Source of the DNA: a virus | Virus record (IMG/VR): IMGVR_UViG_3300020021_000023 | Span: 1 to 41,514 of that record | Reading direction: 5' to 3' (one strand) | Length of the DNA: 41,514 bases | In this document: piece after piece, positions 36,284-41,514 of the stretch | Numbering within the stretch: the first letter of the stretch is position 1 | Layout of the letters: each line of letters starts with the position of its first letter | The notes under the pieces: model-generated | The model's database searches: none | The model's input: the letters and a program-made list of their open reading frames with translations, nothing else | Told to the model about the DNA's origin: nothing | Position numbers and translations under genes: made by a program

Positions 36284-36538
36284 CTACTTACTCTGGGCCT
36301 TAGTACGTTGGGTCTGCTTTCCGCATTTGCAGACGAGGAGCGATGTCGGGTTCATGCGTCCGCACTCGCACGCACGGCGGGAACCTGCGCGACGTGTCCA
36401 TTTCTTTCCGGCACGCATTCTGCCATCTGCCAATCTTTTCGCGCTGGTAGCCAAACCGTGCGCGCGGCTGGTCGACGAAGCCCAGTCAACCCATCGTTCA
36501 AGATCAAACGGCTTCCCGTCTTTGCCCGCTCCGCTCAT
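36284..36538 (-). CDS. Zinc ribbon protein, 84 residues
   Basis: MSGAGKDGKPFDLERWVDWA, a helical and basic middle, then ACECGRMNPTSLLVCKCGKQ, a CxC...CxC ribbon. Not bracketed by elements on either side. Overlaps the 36535 stop (ATGA). Unknown role. Confidence 0.65.
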   Translation of the reverse strand: MSGAGKDGKPFDLERWVDWASSTSRAHGLATSAKRLADGRMRAGKKWTRRAGSRRACECGRMNPTSLLVCKCGKQTQRTKAQSK

Positions 36539-36708
36539 GAGCGTTCCCGCATTTCGTACACGCGCGGCAACCCCTCGGCTTGGAGCTGGTCGAACTTTCC
36601 CAGATCGGTGAGGTAGCCGGCGCGGCGGGCTTTTTGTCGCTGCCTCTGTTCGCGGGCGTTTTTTTCTCGCCGCGCTTTCTTCCGGGCTGTGTGTGAACGA
36701 AAGCTCAT
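36535..36708 (-). CDS. Small basic protein, 57 residues
   Basis: MSFRSHTARKKARREKNARE, then RQKARRAGYLTDLGKFDQLQ and LPRVYEMRERS. GGAGGTG lies 4 nt upstream. Highly basic N-terminus; possible nucleic-acid contact. Below 60 residues but with strong start and stop coupling. Confidence 0.6.
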   Translation of the reverse strand: MSFRSHTARKKARREKNAREQRQRQKARRAGYLTDLGKFDQLQAEGLPRVYEMRERS

Positions 36709-37199
36709 TCCACCTCCAGGGGTCCAAGATGTACCGGGTTATCCTGGCGTTCGTCGCAGAGTCCGCATAGACCTTCGGGGCCTAGTACTTTGGGACGGAA
36801 ACGGTGCCGCGGTTCTTTTTTGTCGGCCTCGGCATGGTGTGCGGCTTGTTCGGCTCGGGTTTGCTCGACATAGGCCGCTATCTTTCTGTCCAGGGCGTGG
36901 ATTTCATCGCGATCCCACCAACCGCACAGCGCACACTGGAATGTGTTTTTCAGGGATTCGAACCTGTGTGGAATCCTCCGGTAGTCTTCCCACGTCGGCA
37001 TTCCTGGTCGAACGCTTTCAGGCTCACGCGCAGGGCTCGAACTGACTGAGGCCAATGCATAGGCCTTGTCACCCTCTACGGCTCGGACATCCTTTTCACC
37101 ATCGACACGTGGGAAGGGTGCCTCGGATATCCACTTTTTGTACTTCTCATCCGACAGCACGAAGCAACCGCGCAAAGCCCACCAAACCCAACGAAGCAT
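36705..37199 (-). CDS. CxxC protein with a cassette in frame
   Basis: 164 residues. The first 47 (LRWVWWALRGCFVLSDEKYK...) lead into YALASVSSSPAREPESVRPG from E49. Then follow MPTWEDYRRIPHRFESLKNT and CALCGWWDRDEIH, the E48-encoded VEQTRAEQAAHHAEADKK, and finally HRFRPKVLGPEGLCGLCDER with PVHLGP. The two HRF...CxLC...H units are alike, one inside and one outside the E48-E49 bracket. The whole frame is open, so either a cassette entered a gene in frame or the gene was built by duplication. Confidence 0.6.
   Translation of the reverse strand: MLRWVWWALRGCFVLSDEKYKKWISEAPFPRVDGEKDVRAVEGDKAYALASVSSSPAREPESVRPGMPTWEDYRRIPHRFESLKNTFQCALCGWWDRDEIHALDRKIAAYVEQTRAEQAAHHAEADKKEPRHRFRPKVLGPEGLCGLCDERQDNPVHLGPLEVE
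36820..36873 (+). repeat. Boundary element E48, forward
   Basis: TTGTCGGCCTCGGCATG...TTGCTCGACATAGG. Pairs with E49 within one ORF. Confidence 0.8.
37003..37054 (-). repeat. Boundary element E49, reverse, TGGTCGAACG variant
   Basis: CCTGGTCGAACGCTTTCAGG...GACTGAGGCCAA. Translated as LASVSSSPAREPESVRPG, very close to the E32 translation. Confidence 0.85.
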
Positions 37200-37212
37200 T
37201 TTGAAACCCCTT

Positions 37213-37266
37213 TCCTGGTCGAACGCTCTCAGCTCGACGCCTCAAAACCGCCGACTGAGGCCAAAG
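37213..37266 (-). repeat. Boundary element E50, reverse
   Basis: TCCTGGTCGAACGCTCTC...GACTGAGGCCAAAG. Left end with no separate partner; the small 37242 ORF ends inside it (FGLSRRF). Confidence 0.8.
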
Positions 37267-37349
37267 AATAATCGAAAAGAAATTACCGCGCAACCACCCA
37301 AAAGGGCTAAGAGGTACCATTTCAACCCTCGAAAATAGATTTCACGCAT
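37242..37349 (-). CDS. Tiny membrane protein, first gene of the minus operon
   Basis: 35 residues: MREIYFRGLKWYLLALLGGC-AVISFRLFFGLSRRF. One hydrophobic helix, AAGGAA upstream. It would be the first product from the divergent control region. Confidence 0.45.
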   Translation of the reverse strand: MREIYFRGLKWYLLALLGGCAVISFRLFFGLSRRF

Positions 37350-37580
37350 TTCCTTACGCAGAAAATGCGCAACTGGTTGCGTAATATGTTGCGCAAGAAC
37401 GCGCACCCGGTTGCGTCTACCATCCTTTTTAACTGGATACAACCTTTTTGATAGAAAACAACAACAGCCTGGGCGAACAAATGGAGTATTGCGGGTTGTT
37501 GTTGTTGCTGGGTACAATTCTCTCCTGATTCCGTGATAAGATAAGTCTGGGTCCAGGCTGCTCAGCACCCATTGAGCGGA
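37350..37580. promoter_or_regulatory. Candidate origin and divergent control region
   Basis: A gene-poor stretch of about 230 bp between divergent genes. It has three iteron-like sites: TGCGCAACTGGTTGCGTA (37366-37383), TTGCGCAA (37389-37396) and GCGCACCCGGTTGCG (37401-37415), followed by an AT-richer part and a dyad of CAACAACA against TGTTGTTG (about 37460-37508). The same 18-bp palindrome recurs twice inside the initiator gene. This fits binding sites of the adjacent replication protein, and an origin or operator here. Confidence 0.6.
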
Positions 37581-37599
37581 ATGGTAAATGCTCCGGTGA

Positions 37600-37658
37600 G
37601 GCGGCGTGGCTTCGTCTCCTGGCCGCCAACCGGGGCAATAACTTTCTTAGGAGACGAA
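37600..37658 (+). promoter_or_regulatory. Hairpin sequestering the initiator ribosome binding site
   Basis: TTCGTCTCCT (37611-37620) is a perfect 10-bp complement of AGGAGACGAA (37649-37658), which contains the Shine-Dalgarno AGGAG of ATG 37662. A competing stem GGCGGC (37600-37605) with GCCGCC (37622-37627) overlaps the left arm. This could act as a translational switch for replication control. Confidence 0.65.
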
Positions 37659-37661
37659 CAA

Positions 37662-38627
37662 ATGGCTTCGCCTGCGCTGGTTTCGACAAAGACCCCGACC
37701 GCTGGATTTTTCCAAGTCCCCAGTTCCTTCGCCGAAAACCAAGCTTCCATGATTCCCGCTGAAAGAGCGCTGGGGCTCATCCTATTTCGCCGCGCAACAG
37801 ACAGCCGGGGAATCACTCACTTTGAAGGCACTGCTACGATATCAGATCGTACGTGGGAATCCTGGACGGGAATGAAACCCCGCATGAAGGAACTCGCGAT
37901 CAAGGGCCTACGCGAACGCGGTCTTGGAGTCGAGGGCCGGGGCGATACCGCGAAATTCCGCTTCGATGTCAACCGCTGGAATGAATCACTGAAAGATCAA
38001 ACCCGTTCCAACTACGACCCGAAACGAACCGAACGCGATCAAGCCGCGGCGGCCAAAAAGGTACATCCGGATTGCGCAACCAGTTGCGCGAAGCTTCGTG
38101 AACTGCAAGCCAAAGAAGGCGGATCAAATCAGACAAGTGCTTTGCTTGTAATGCCAGTCGCGCAACCAGTTGCGCAAAGCAAGAAGTCCGTATCGTCCGA
38201 TCCGGAAGTAAAGTGGGTAAAAACTCTGGCCGCGATGCGGTCGCAGTTTGCCTCGGCGGGCGTCGAGTTACTATTGAAACTCATCGCGATCCTCTGGGCG
38301 ATTACCGGGCTCGACAAGGTTTCGGATTACGTTCTCGCTGAAGCGATCAAGCAGGCGTACGCGGAAAGTCTTGGCCGGTGGAGGTCGCCGATGCTTCTCC
38401 TTACCACGGTTCCCAATGTGCTCAAGGGCTGGAAGGCCAAGGGGCAACCGATGGACGACACGGGCGAGGATGCCGGGCATGTTTCCTTGTCGCCTCCCAG
38501 TGCTCGCGATGTGGAGCGGGCGCGGAAGATTGCCGACGATGTCAAATCGGGACGAAAGGTTAATCCTCCGTACGATCCATTCGACATTGAGTGGGCGGCG
38601 CAAGTTTTGAGCGAAACGAAGACCTGA
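37662..38627 (+). CDS. Replication-initiator-like protein
   Basis: 321 residues. FQVPSSFAENQASMIPAERA, then LGLILFRRATDSRGITHFEG and ISDRTWESWTGMKPRMKELA-IKGLRERGL form a winged-helix-like region (about 16-90), as in plasmid and phage initiators of the RepA/DnaD type. The C-terminal third is helical (LDKVSDYVLAEAIKQAYAES), perhaps for partner loading. The palindrome TGCGCAACCAGTTGCG occurs twice in its coding DNA. The start at 37662 has TAGGAG; an in-frame ATG at 37581 could give a 27-residue longer form whose translation would melt the hairpin. Confidence 0.7.
   Translation: MASPALVSTKTPTAGFFQVPSSFAENQASMIPAERALGLILFRRATDSRGITHFEGTATISDRTWESWTGMKPRMKELAIKGLRERGLGVEGRGDTAKFRFDVNRWNESLKDQTRSNYDPKRTERDQAAAAKKVHPDCATSCAKLRELQAKEGGSNQTSALLVMPVAQPVAQSKKSVSSDPEVKWVKTLAAMRSQFASAGVELLLKLIAILWAITGLDKVSDYVLAEAIKQAYAESLGRWRSPMLLLTTVPNVLKGWKAKGQPMDDTGEDAGHVSLSPPSARDVERARKIADDVKSGRKVNPPYDPFDIEWAAQVLSETKT
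38073..38090. promoter_or_regulatory. Iteron-like palindrome inside the initiator gene
   Basis: TGCGCAACCAGTTGCGCG. Same core as sites at 37366 and 38159. Confidence 0.55.
38159..38177. promoter_or_regulatory. Iteron-like palindrome inside the initiator gene
   Basis: CGCGCAACCAGTTGCGCAA. Encodes AQPVAQ; the near-perfect palindrome argues for a protein site rather than chance codon use. Confidence 0.55.
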
Positions 38628-38710
38628 TGCCGATCCGTCCCGAGTTGAAACAATTCTACGGCGTCGAGTGGAAGACCGTAACGCGGCCTCGGATTCTGGC
38701 GGGCCGATGA
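38627..38710 (+). CDS. Truncated HNH-like gene start
   Basis: 27 residues, MPIRPELKQFYGVEWKTVTR..., matching the first lines of phage HNH endonucleases (MPIRPE...W..IS..I), then cut at ILAGR. A degenerate outer block (CGGCCTCGG) lies at the break. Its start and stop overlap neighbours (TGATG; ATGA). Confidence 0.45.
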   Translation: MPIRPELKQFYGVEWKTVTRPRILAGR

Positions 38711-38991
38711 AGGCCGGGCTGTACAAAGCGATCGATAAGAAGTACGCGGAGATGGAAGCGTCGATCAAGCTGCGTTTCCGGGAAGCTCACATGCGGATAG
38801 AGCGGCTTGAAAAGCAGGTCGGTAATCTCGCCCTCGAATTGGTCCTCATTAAGCAAGACTTCGAACACCACACACATAAAGTGTCCGGGTACGTCCAAGC
38901 TGGAGAAACGGTTTTAGAAACCGCTCCACCGGAGCGACAGTCTGTGAATGTCGAACGAGCTCGACCCCATGCACAGACTCAAGCCCGCTGA
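38707..38991 (+). CDS. Coiled-coil protein, 94 residues
   Basis: MKAGLYKAIDKKYAEMEASI, then HMRIERLEKQVGNLALELVL, a heptad-like coil. The tail NVERARPHAQTQAR comes from E51 and the stop is the TGA of TGAGGCC. It may work with the initiator upstream. Unknown family. Confidence 0.65.
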   Translation: MKAGLYKAIDKKYAEMEASIKLRFREAHMRIERLEKQVGNLALELVLIKQDFEHHTHKVSGYVQAGETVLETAPPERQSVNVERARPHAQTQAR

Positions 38992-38999
38992 GGCCAAAA
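38947..38999 (-). repeat. Boundary element E51, reverse
   Basis: ATGTCGAACGAGC...CAGACTCAAGCCCGCTGAGGCCAAAA. The left partner would be the degenerate block near 38690. Confidence 0.8.
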
Positions 39000-39000
39000 C

Positions 39001-39037
39001 AAAAAGCCCTCCCAGCTTTTCACGGCTGAAAGGGCTT
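39001..39037 (-). terminator. Rho-independent terminator of the 39074 gene
   Basis: On the minus strand AGCCCT...CAGC...GCTG...AGGGCT forms a stem followed by TTTTTG. It lies about 40 bp past the stop of the 39074 gene and may also slow plus-strand transcription from the initiator operon. Confidence 0.7.
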
Positions 39038-39073
39038 GAAAGGTTCCAAATGAATTATCCGCTTGTCAGCTTA

Positions 39074-39580
39074 TCACGTCACAAGCTCAACCGCTTTTTC
39101 CTCCGCGTATTTCCCCGGCTCCTCCAAATCGTTTCGCATTCCGGTGAAGACTTCGATGAGAATACATTCCAGGGCCGATCGTACGATGTCCTCGTGGGCT
39201 ACCATACCTTCGGCGGCATGATCCAGTGCGGCAACGGTATCGACTAACCTCTGTGAAAGGTTTCGACATTGCGCAGTCAGCGACTCATCCGAGAACCGCG
39301 CGTTCAACGTCTGCTGGTGAACCTCCCAGCGTTTCCTGTCGCGCTCCGCTTTTAGTTCCGGGTCAGTGGTTCTGAAGTTCCGCAGGAATAACCAGCCGCA
39401 ATAGAACAGGGCTTGCGCGTCCATGGCTCGGGCTACGTCGGGATGCTTTTCCTGGAAATGCTGAGACAGTCCTTCGATATACTTGCGCAGCCGTGCGTTC
39501 GGTTCGCCGATGACTTGTAAGCGGGGTCCTGTGAACTTCTGTCCGCAGAAGCATGTGGTGATGTCCGCGAGTTCGTTCAT
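39074..39580 (-). CDS. C2H2-like zinc protein, 168 residues
   Basis: Residues 9-45 contain TTCFCGQKFTGPRLQVIGEP...HFQEKH, a Cys-x-Cys...His-x4-His arrangement. A long helical part follows (RKRWEVHQQTLNARFSDESL, ALDHAAEGMVAHEDIVRSAL). Start ATG 39580 follows the class B end E52 and overlaps the previous stop (TAATG). Unknown role. Confidence 0.65.
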   Translation of the reverse strand: MNELADITTCFCGQKFTGPRLQVIGEPNARLRKYIEGLSQHFQEKHPDVARAMDAQALFYCGWLFLRNFRTTDPELKAERDRKRWEVHQQTLNARFSDESLTAQCRNLSQRLVDTVAALDHAAEGMVAHEDIVRSALECILIEVFTGMRNDLEEPGKYAEEKAVELVT

Positions 39581-40044
39581 TATGGTTTGGCCTCCGGTCT
39601 TCCGTCGTTCTGCGATTCGGCGGGGTCGCGTCCGACCAGGTCAAGCGCTGCTTGCACGACGGCCAAACGCTTTTCAGCGTCCCTCAATTGCTGCTTATAC
39701 AACGGCAGCACCATGTTCGCGGCCGCTTTCATGTCCGGACTTTCGCCGACAAAAAGCAGCGAGGTAGCTTCGATGGATGCTCGCAGGCTCTCCACTCTTT
39801 CTGTCGCTTCGTAAAGATCATCCGGACTGGTTGCCGGGCTTGCCTGCGAATCCCTCAACCTCTGTTCGAATTCGCAGCACAGATAATTTCTGATCGCGAT
39901 TTGCAGTGGAGCGATTCCCAAACCCGGAAAGACGCGCGGTAGAATCGCGCACAGTTCGGACGCTAACGTCTCAGCGGCTTCGATATCTTCGCGCAGATCA
40001 TCGTCGGAAGGCACCCAATAATACGGATCATCTGGCGGAAACAT
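39580..40044 (-). CDS. Class B cassette protein, 154 residues
   Basis: MFPPDDPYYWVPSDDDLRED, a helical middle (FEQRLRDSQASPATSPDDLY, SLLFVGESPDMKAAANMVLP, LYKQQLRDAEKRLAVVQ) and the E52 tail LVGRDPAESQNDGRPEAKP. GGAGGGATTCC from E53 precedes ATG 40044. The gene fills the E52-E53 cassette. Unknown. Confidence 0.7.
   Translation of the reverse strand: MFPPDDPYYWVPSDDDLREDIEAAETLASELCAILPRVFPGLGIAPLQIAIRNYLCCEFEQRLRDSQASPATSPDDLYEATERVESLRASIEATSLLFVGESPDMKAAANMVLPLYKQQLRDAEKRLAVVQAALDLVGRDPAESQNDGRPEAKP
39586..39640 (+). repeat. Boundary element E52, forward, class B right end
   Basis: TTTGGCCTCCGGTCTTCC...GCGTCCGACCAGG. Same class as E13 and E27; partner E53 is the matching left class. Confidence 0.9.
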
Positions 40045-40053
40045 GGAATCCCT

Positions 40054-40103
40054 CCTGTCGCTGGTGAACCGTCAACGTCTCGCCCGATTGTGACGAGGCC
40101 AAA
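40054..40103 (-). repeat. Boundary element E53, reverse, class B left end
   Basis: CCTGTCGCTGGTGAACCGTC...GATTGTGACGAGGCCAAA. Nearly identical to E26 over the inner 20 bases. Confidence 0.9.
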
Positions 40104-40109
40104 CCATCA

Positions 40110-41514
40110 TTACGCCGCACTGTTTCCTCCAATCTCAATGACTCCATCACTAGGTGCTGACTCTTCCTCCTCATCCACTGGTAGCGTAAAGAACTGTTCT
40201 AAAAACGCCATGCGTTGCTGCTCTGGTCCAATCTCGACACTCAACTGCGGATGCTCGGCGATCATCTGCCCAAGCACACCGGGTCCAAGCTCACGCCGCA
40301 TATCTGCCCACTTGAACATGCCATGTCCTTCTAAGAACCAATCCCGGAAGTAGAACCCTCCCAAGCCGTCCGGATCTTTGAAGCGCTCCATCATTTGCGG
40401 GGCAATGTGAACAACGAACATTCCCCACTTGTTGCAGTGCTGCAAGAACGTCCGCTGTTCAGGCGTCAGATTCGGGTCTTCGGCCGGCGCCGTCGTTGCT
40501 GTTGTGGCTTGTGGCGGCGGGCCGTGTGGTGGCGGTGCGGCGGGGAGTGCTTGCGGGTTCGTCTGCGGCGGCGTCCAGGCGTGCGGGGCGGGCTTCGACT
40601 TGCCGTTGTTGATCATCTCCAGTACTCCGGGAATTGCTTCAGACACGCCCTCAACAATGGTTTGCAGCGGGTTTTCCCACCATGCACCGGGCTTCGAATC
40701 GCCCATCAGTTCCTTCGCGGCAAGCAGGGCAGGCTGGATTTCCTTGATCTGCTCGAGCAGGTTCTTCTGGGGGGTGGTTGCCTTGTTGCGGAGTTCCTTC
40801 AACTCTTCGCGAAGCTCTTTCCGATCGGCGCGGAGTTCTTCGATTATCAGATTGAAGGCTGAATTGTCCGGCGGCAGGGGCGCGGCCGGTGCGGGCTTGT
40901 TCAGCGCGGCATCGATCAACTTCCCGACCAGAACATCCGAACCGCTGCTCTTGCTCGCGAACCGCTCTACCATGTCCATCTGCTCTTTCATGCTGAACCC
41001 TGGGGGATACATGTTAGCGACTCCGTTCTGTTGTTGCTGCTGCGCGATTAGCTTCGGTCCTGCCCACTTCCAAACTTCGTTTGCGGGATCGTCGATCCAG
41101 TCTCCAGGCGGAACCCGCGGCGGATAGTCCATGTTCAGGATGTCGAAATATTCCTTCGCCCATCGCTTGTACTCCCCCGTCGTCTGGTCGATGTTCAGGA
41201 TATCGATGCGATAGACGCCCGAACCCTCGTCGAGCATGATTCGATCCTTGTCGAAAGGACCCGCATACTTGCGGATGTTGATCGGCCTTCCTCCGCTCCG
41301 GCGGTCGACCGTGGGCGCGACTCGATAGAGGTAGGCGATAGTGCGATCCCAGTCCGCGGGCTTGTAGTTTGCGAGTTCGAGCCAGATATCGCGATCGACG
41401 CGGGTTCTTGCGGCGGCGGGCAGCGGTTCGTCTTCATCGTCGGTTGGCAGGGGTGGGGGCGGCTGATTATTCCGGGTTTTCGATCCCTTCGGCCTTCCCG
41501 GACGCCTTTTCTCA
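40110..41514 (-). CDS. Junction-spanning protein, main part (continues into 204-1)
   Basis: The larger part of the 489-residue protein. After the junction come RDIWLELANYKPADWDRTIA and KYAGPFDKDRIMLDEGSGVY. Residues at about 243-285 form a coiled coil (IIEELRADRKELREELKELR) and a Pro/Ala-rich linker follows at about 330-372. The C-terminal domain has FLQHCNKWGMFVVHIAPQMM and FYFRDWFLEGHGMFKWADM, ending acidic. The N-terminal AT-hook-like patch, coil and linker suggest a DNA-associated adaptor or scaffold. It is the largest minus-strand gene and has no recognised family. The TAA is followed by E53. Confidence 0.8.
   Translation of the reverse strand, partial: EKRRPGRPKGSKTRNNQPPPPLPTDDEDEPLPAAARTRVDRDIWLELANYKPADWDRTIAYLYRVAPTVDRRSGGRPINIRKYAGPFDKDRIMLDEGSGVYRIDILNIDQTTGEYKRWAKEYFDILNMDYPPRVPPGDWIDDPANEVWKWAGPKLIAQQQQQNGVANMYPPGFSMKEQMDMVERFASKSSGSDVLVGKLIDAALNKPAPAAPLPPDNSAFNLIIEELRADRKELREELKELRNKATTPQKNLLEQIKEIQPALLAAKELMGDSKPGAWWENPLQTIVEGVSEAIPGVLEMINNGKSKPAPHAWTPPQTNPQALPAAPPPHGPPPQATTATTAPAEDPNLTPEQRTFLQHCNKWGMFVVHIAPQMMERFKDPDGLGGFYFRDWFLEGHGMFKWADMRRELGPGVLGQMIAEHPQLSVEIGPEQQRMAFLEQFFTLPVDEEEESAPSDGVIEIGGNSAA
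41376..41514. repeat. Terminal direct repeat, right copy (circular overlap)
   Basis: Counterpart of 1-139; identical over 41389-41514. Removing one copy joins the junction-spanning reading frame without a shift. Confidence 0.9.

Noticed and set aside
29163-37349. The minus operon as an integrated prophage or a separate element
   Set aside because: It carries the same boundary elements and the same kinds of small genes as the plus region, and the junction is a tight convergent overlap; no attachment sites or integrase.
3108-40103. The repeats as a CRISPR array
   Set aside because: Copies are spread across the molecule, inverted in pairs, variable in sequence and separated by genes of different length; no cas genes.
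3108-40103. The repeats as integron attC sites
   Set aside because: No integrase gene and no attC core (RYYYAAC...GTTRRRY); copies flank genes on both sides in inverted order, while attC sites lie on one side.
1-41514. A toxin-antitoxin or anti-phage defence system
   Set aside because: I found no nuclease-toxin pair, NTPase-effector pair or abortive infection domain; the lone cytosine methyltransferase has no restriction partner nearby.

Overview
The window looks like a complete circular element of about 41.4 kb, opened at an arbitrary point. Its last 126 bases repeat bases 14-139 exactly, with a less exact match running out to the first base. One reading frame on the minus strand runs open across the junction. 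The layout suggests a virus or phage-plasmid of a high-GC bacterium. Secreted proteins of a style common in Acidobacteriota make that phylum a reasonable guess, but nothing in the sequence proves the host.

Layout: (1) 290-29162, plus strand, is the virion and surface region. It has a transglutaminase-like protein, a run of small proteins each ending in one membrane helix plus a basic tail (several starting MYVRG-like and carrying GLGQ), very basic NPG-rich proteins, two predicted glycosyltransferases and a SAM methyltransferase. It also has a group of beta-rich proteins sharing one C-terminal pattern, which I read as jelly-roll-like virion proteins, a third glycosyltransferase, a cytosine-C5 DNA methyltransferase, three exported proteins and an M23 peptidase. 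(2) 37349-29152, minus strand, is a dense operon of about 25 small accessory genes (zinc ribbons, small membrane proteins, a DUF192 protein, an HNH-like protein). (3) 37350-37661 is a divergent control region with iteron-like palindromes, followed by a replication-initiator-like gene. (4) 40103-39074 (minus) and the junction-spanning gene complete the circle. I found no terminase, portal, tail tape measure, packaging ATPase, polymerase or integrase.

The main discovery is a family of about 53 copies of a roughly 50-bp boundary element. It has an outer block TTGGCCTC and an inner block GTTCGACA separated by 25-35 variable bases. On the plus strand the copies point inward in pairs (forward copy on the left, reverse copy on the right), so they bracket one to four small genes as terminal inverted repeats. 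I count about 22 pairs and one nearly empty pair. The elements lie at gene junctions, carry Shine-Dalgarno cores (GAGG about 7 nt before ATG at one end, GGAGG just inside the other), supply stop codons and are often translated. At least 15 proteins end in an element-encoded EAK/EAN/EAD tail and several carry an element-encoded LAS...VRHG or VRPG stretch. Two paralogous zinc ribbons, a chimeric gene and a cassette sitting in frame inside a larger gene suggest the bracketed units are shuffled. A start-associated sequence used for translation, like the SAS/ESAS sites of cluster K mycobacteriophages, is the main alternative reading.

Below, elements are numbered E1-E53. 'Forward' means TTGGCCTC comes first on the plus strand. 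'Pair' means the inward-facing partner.
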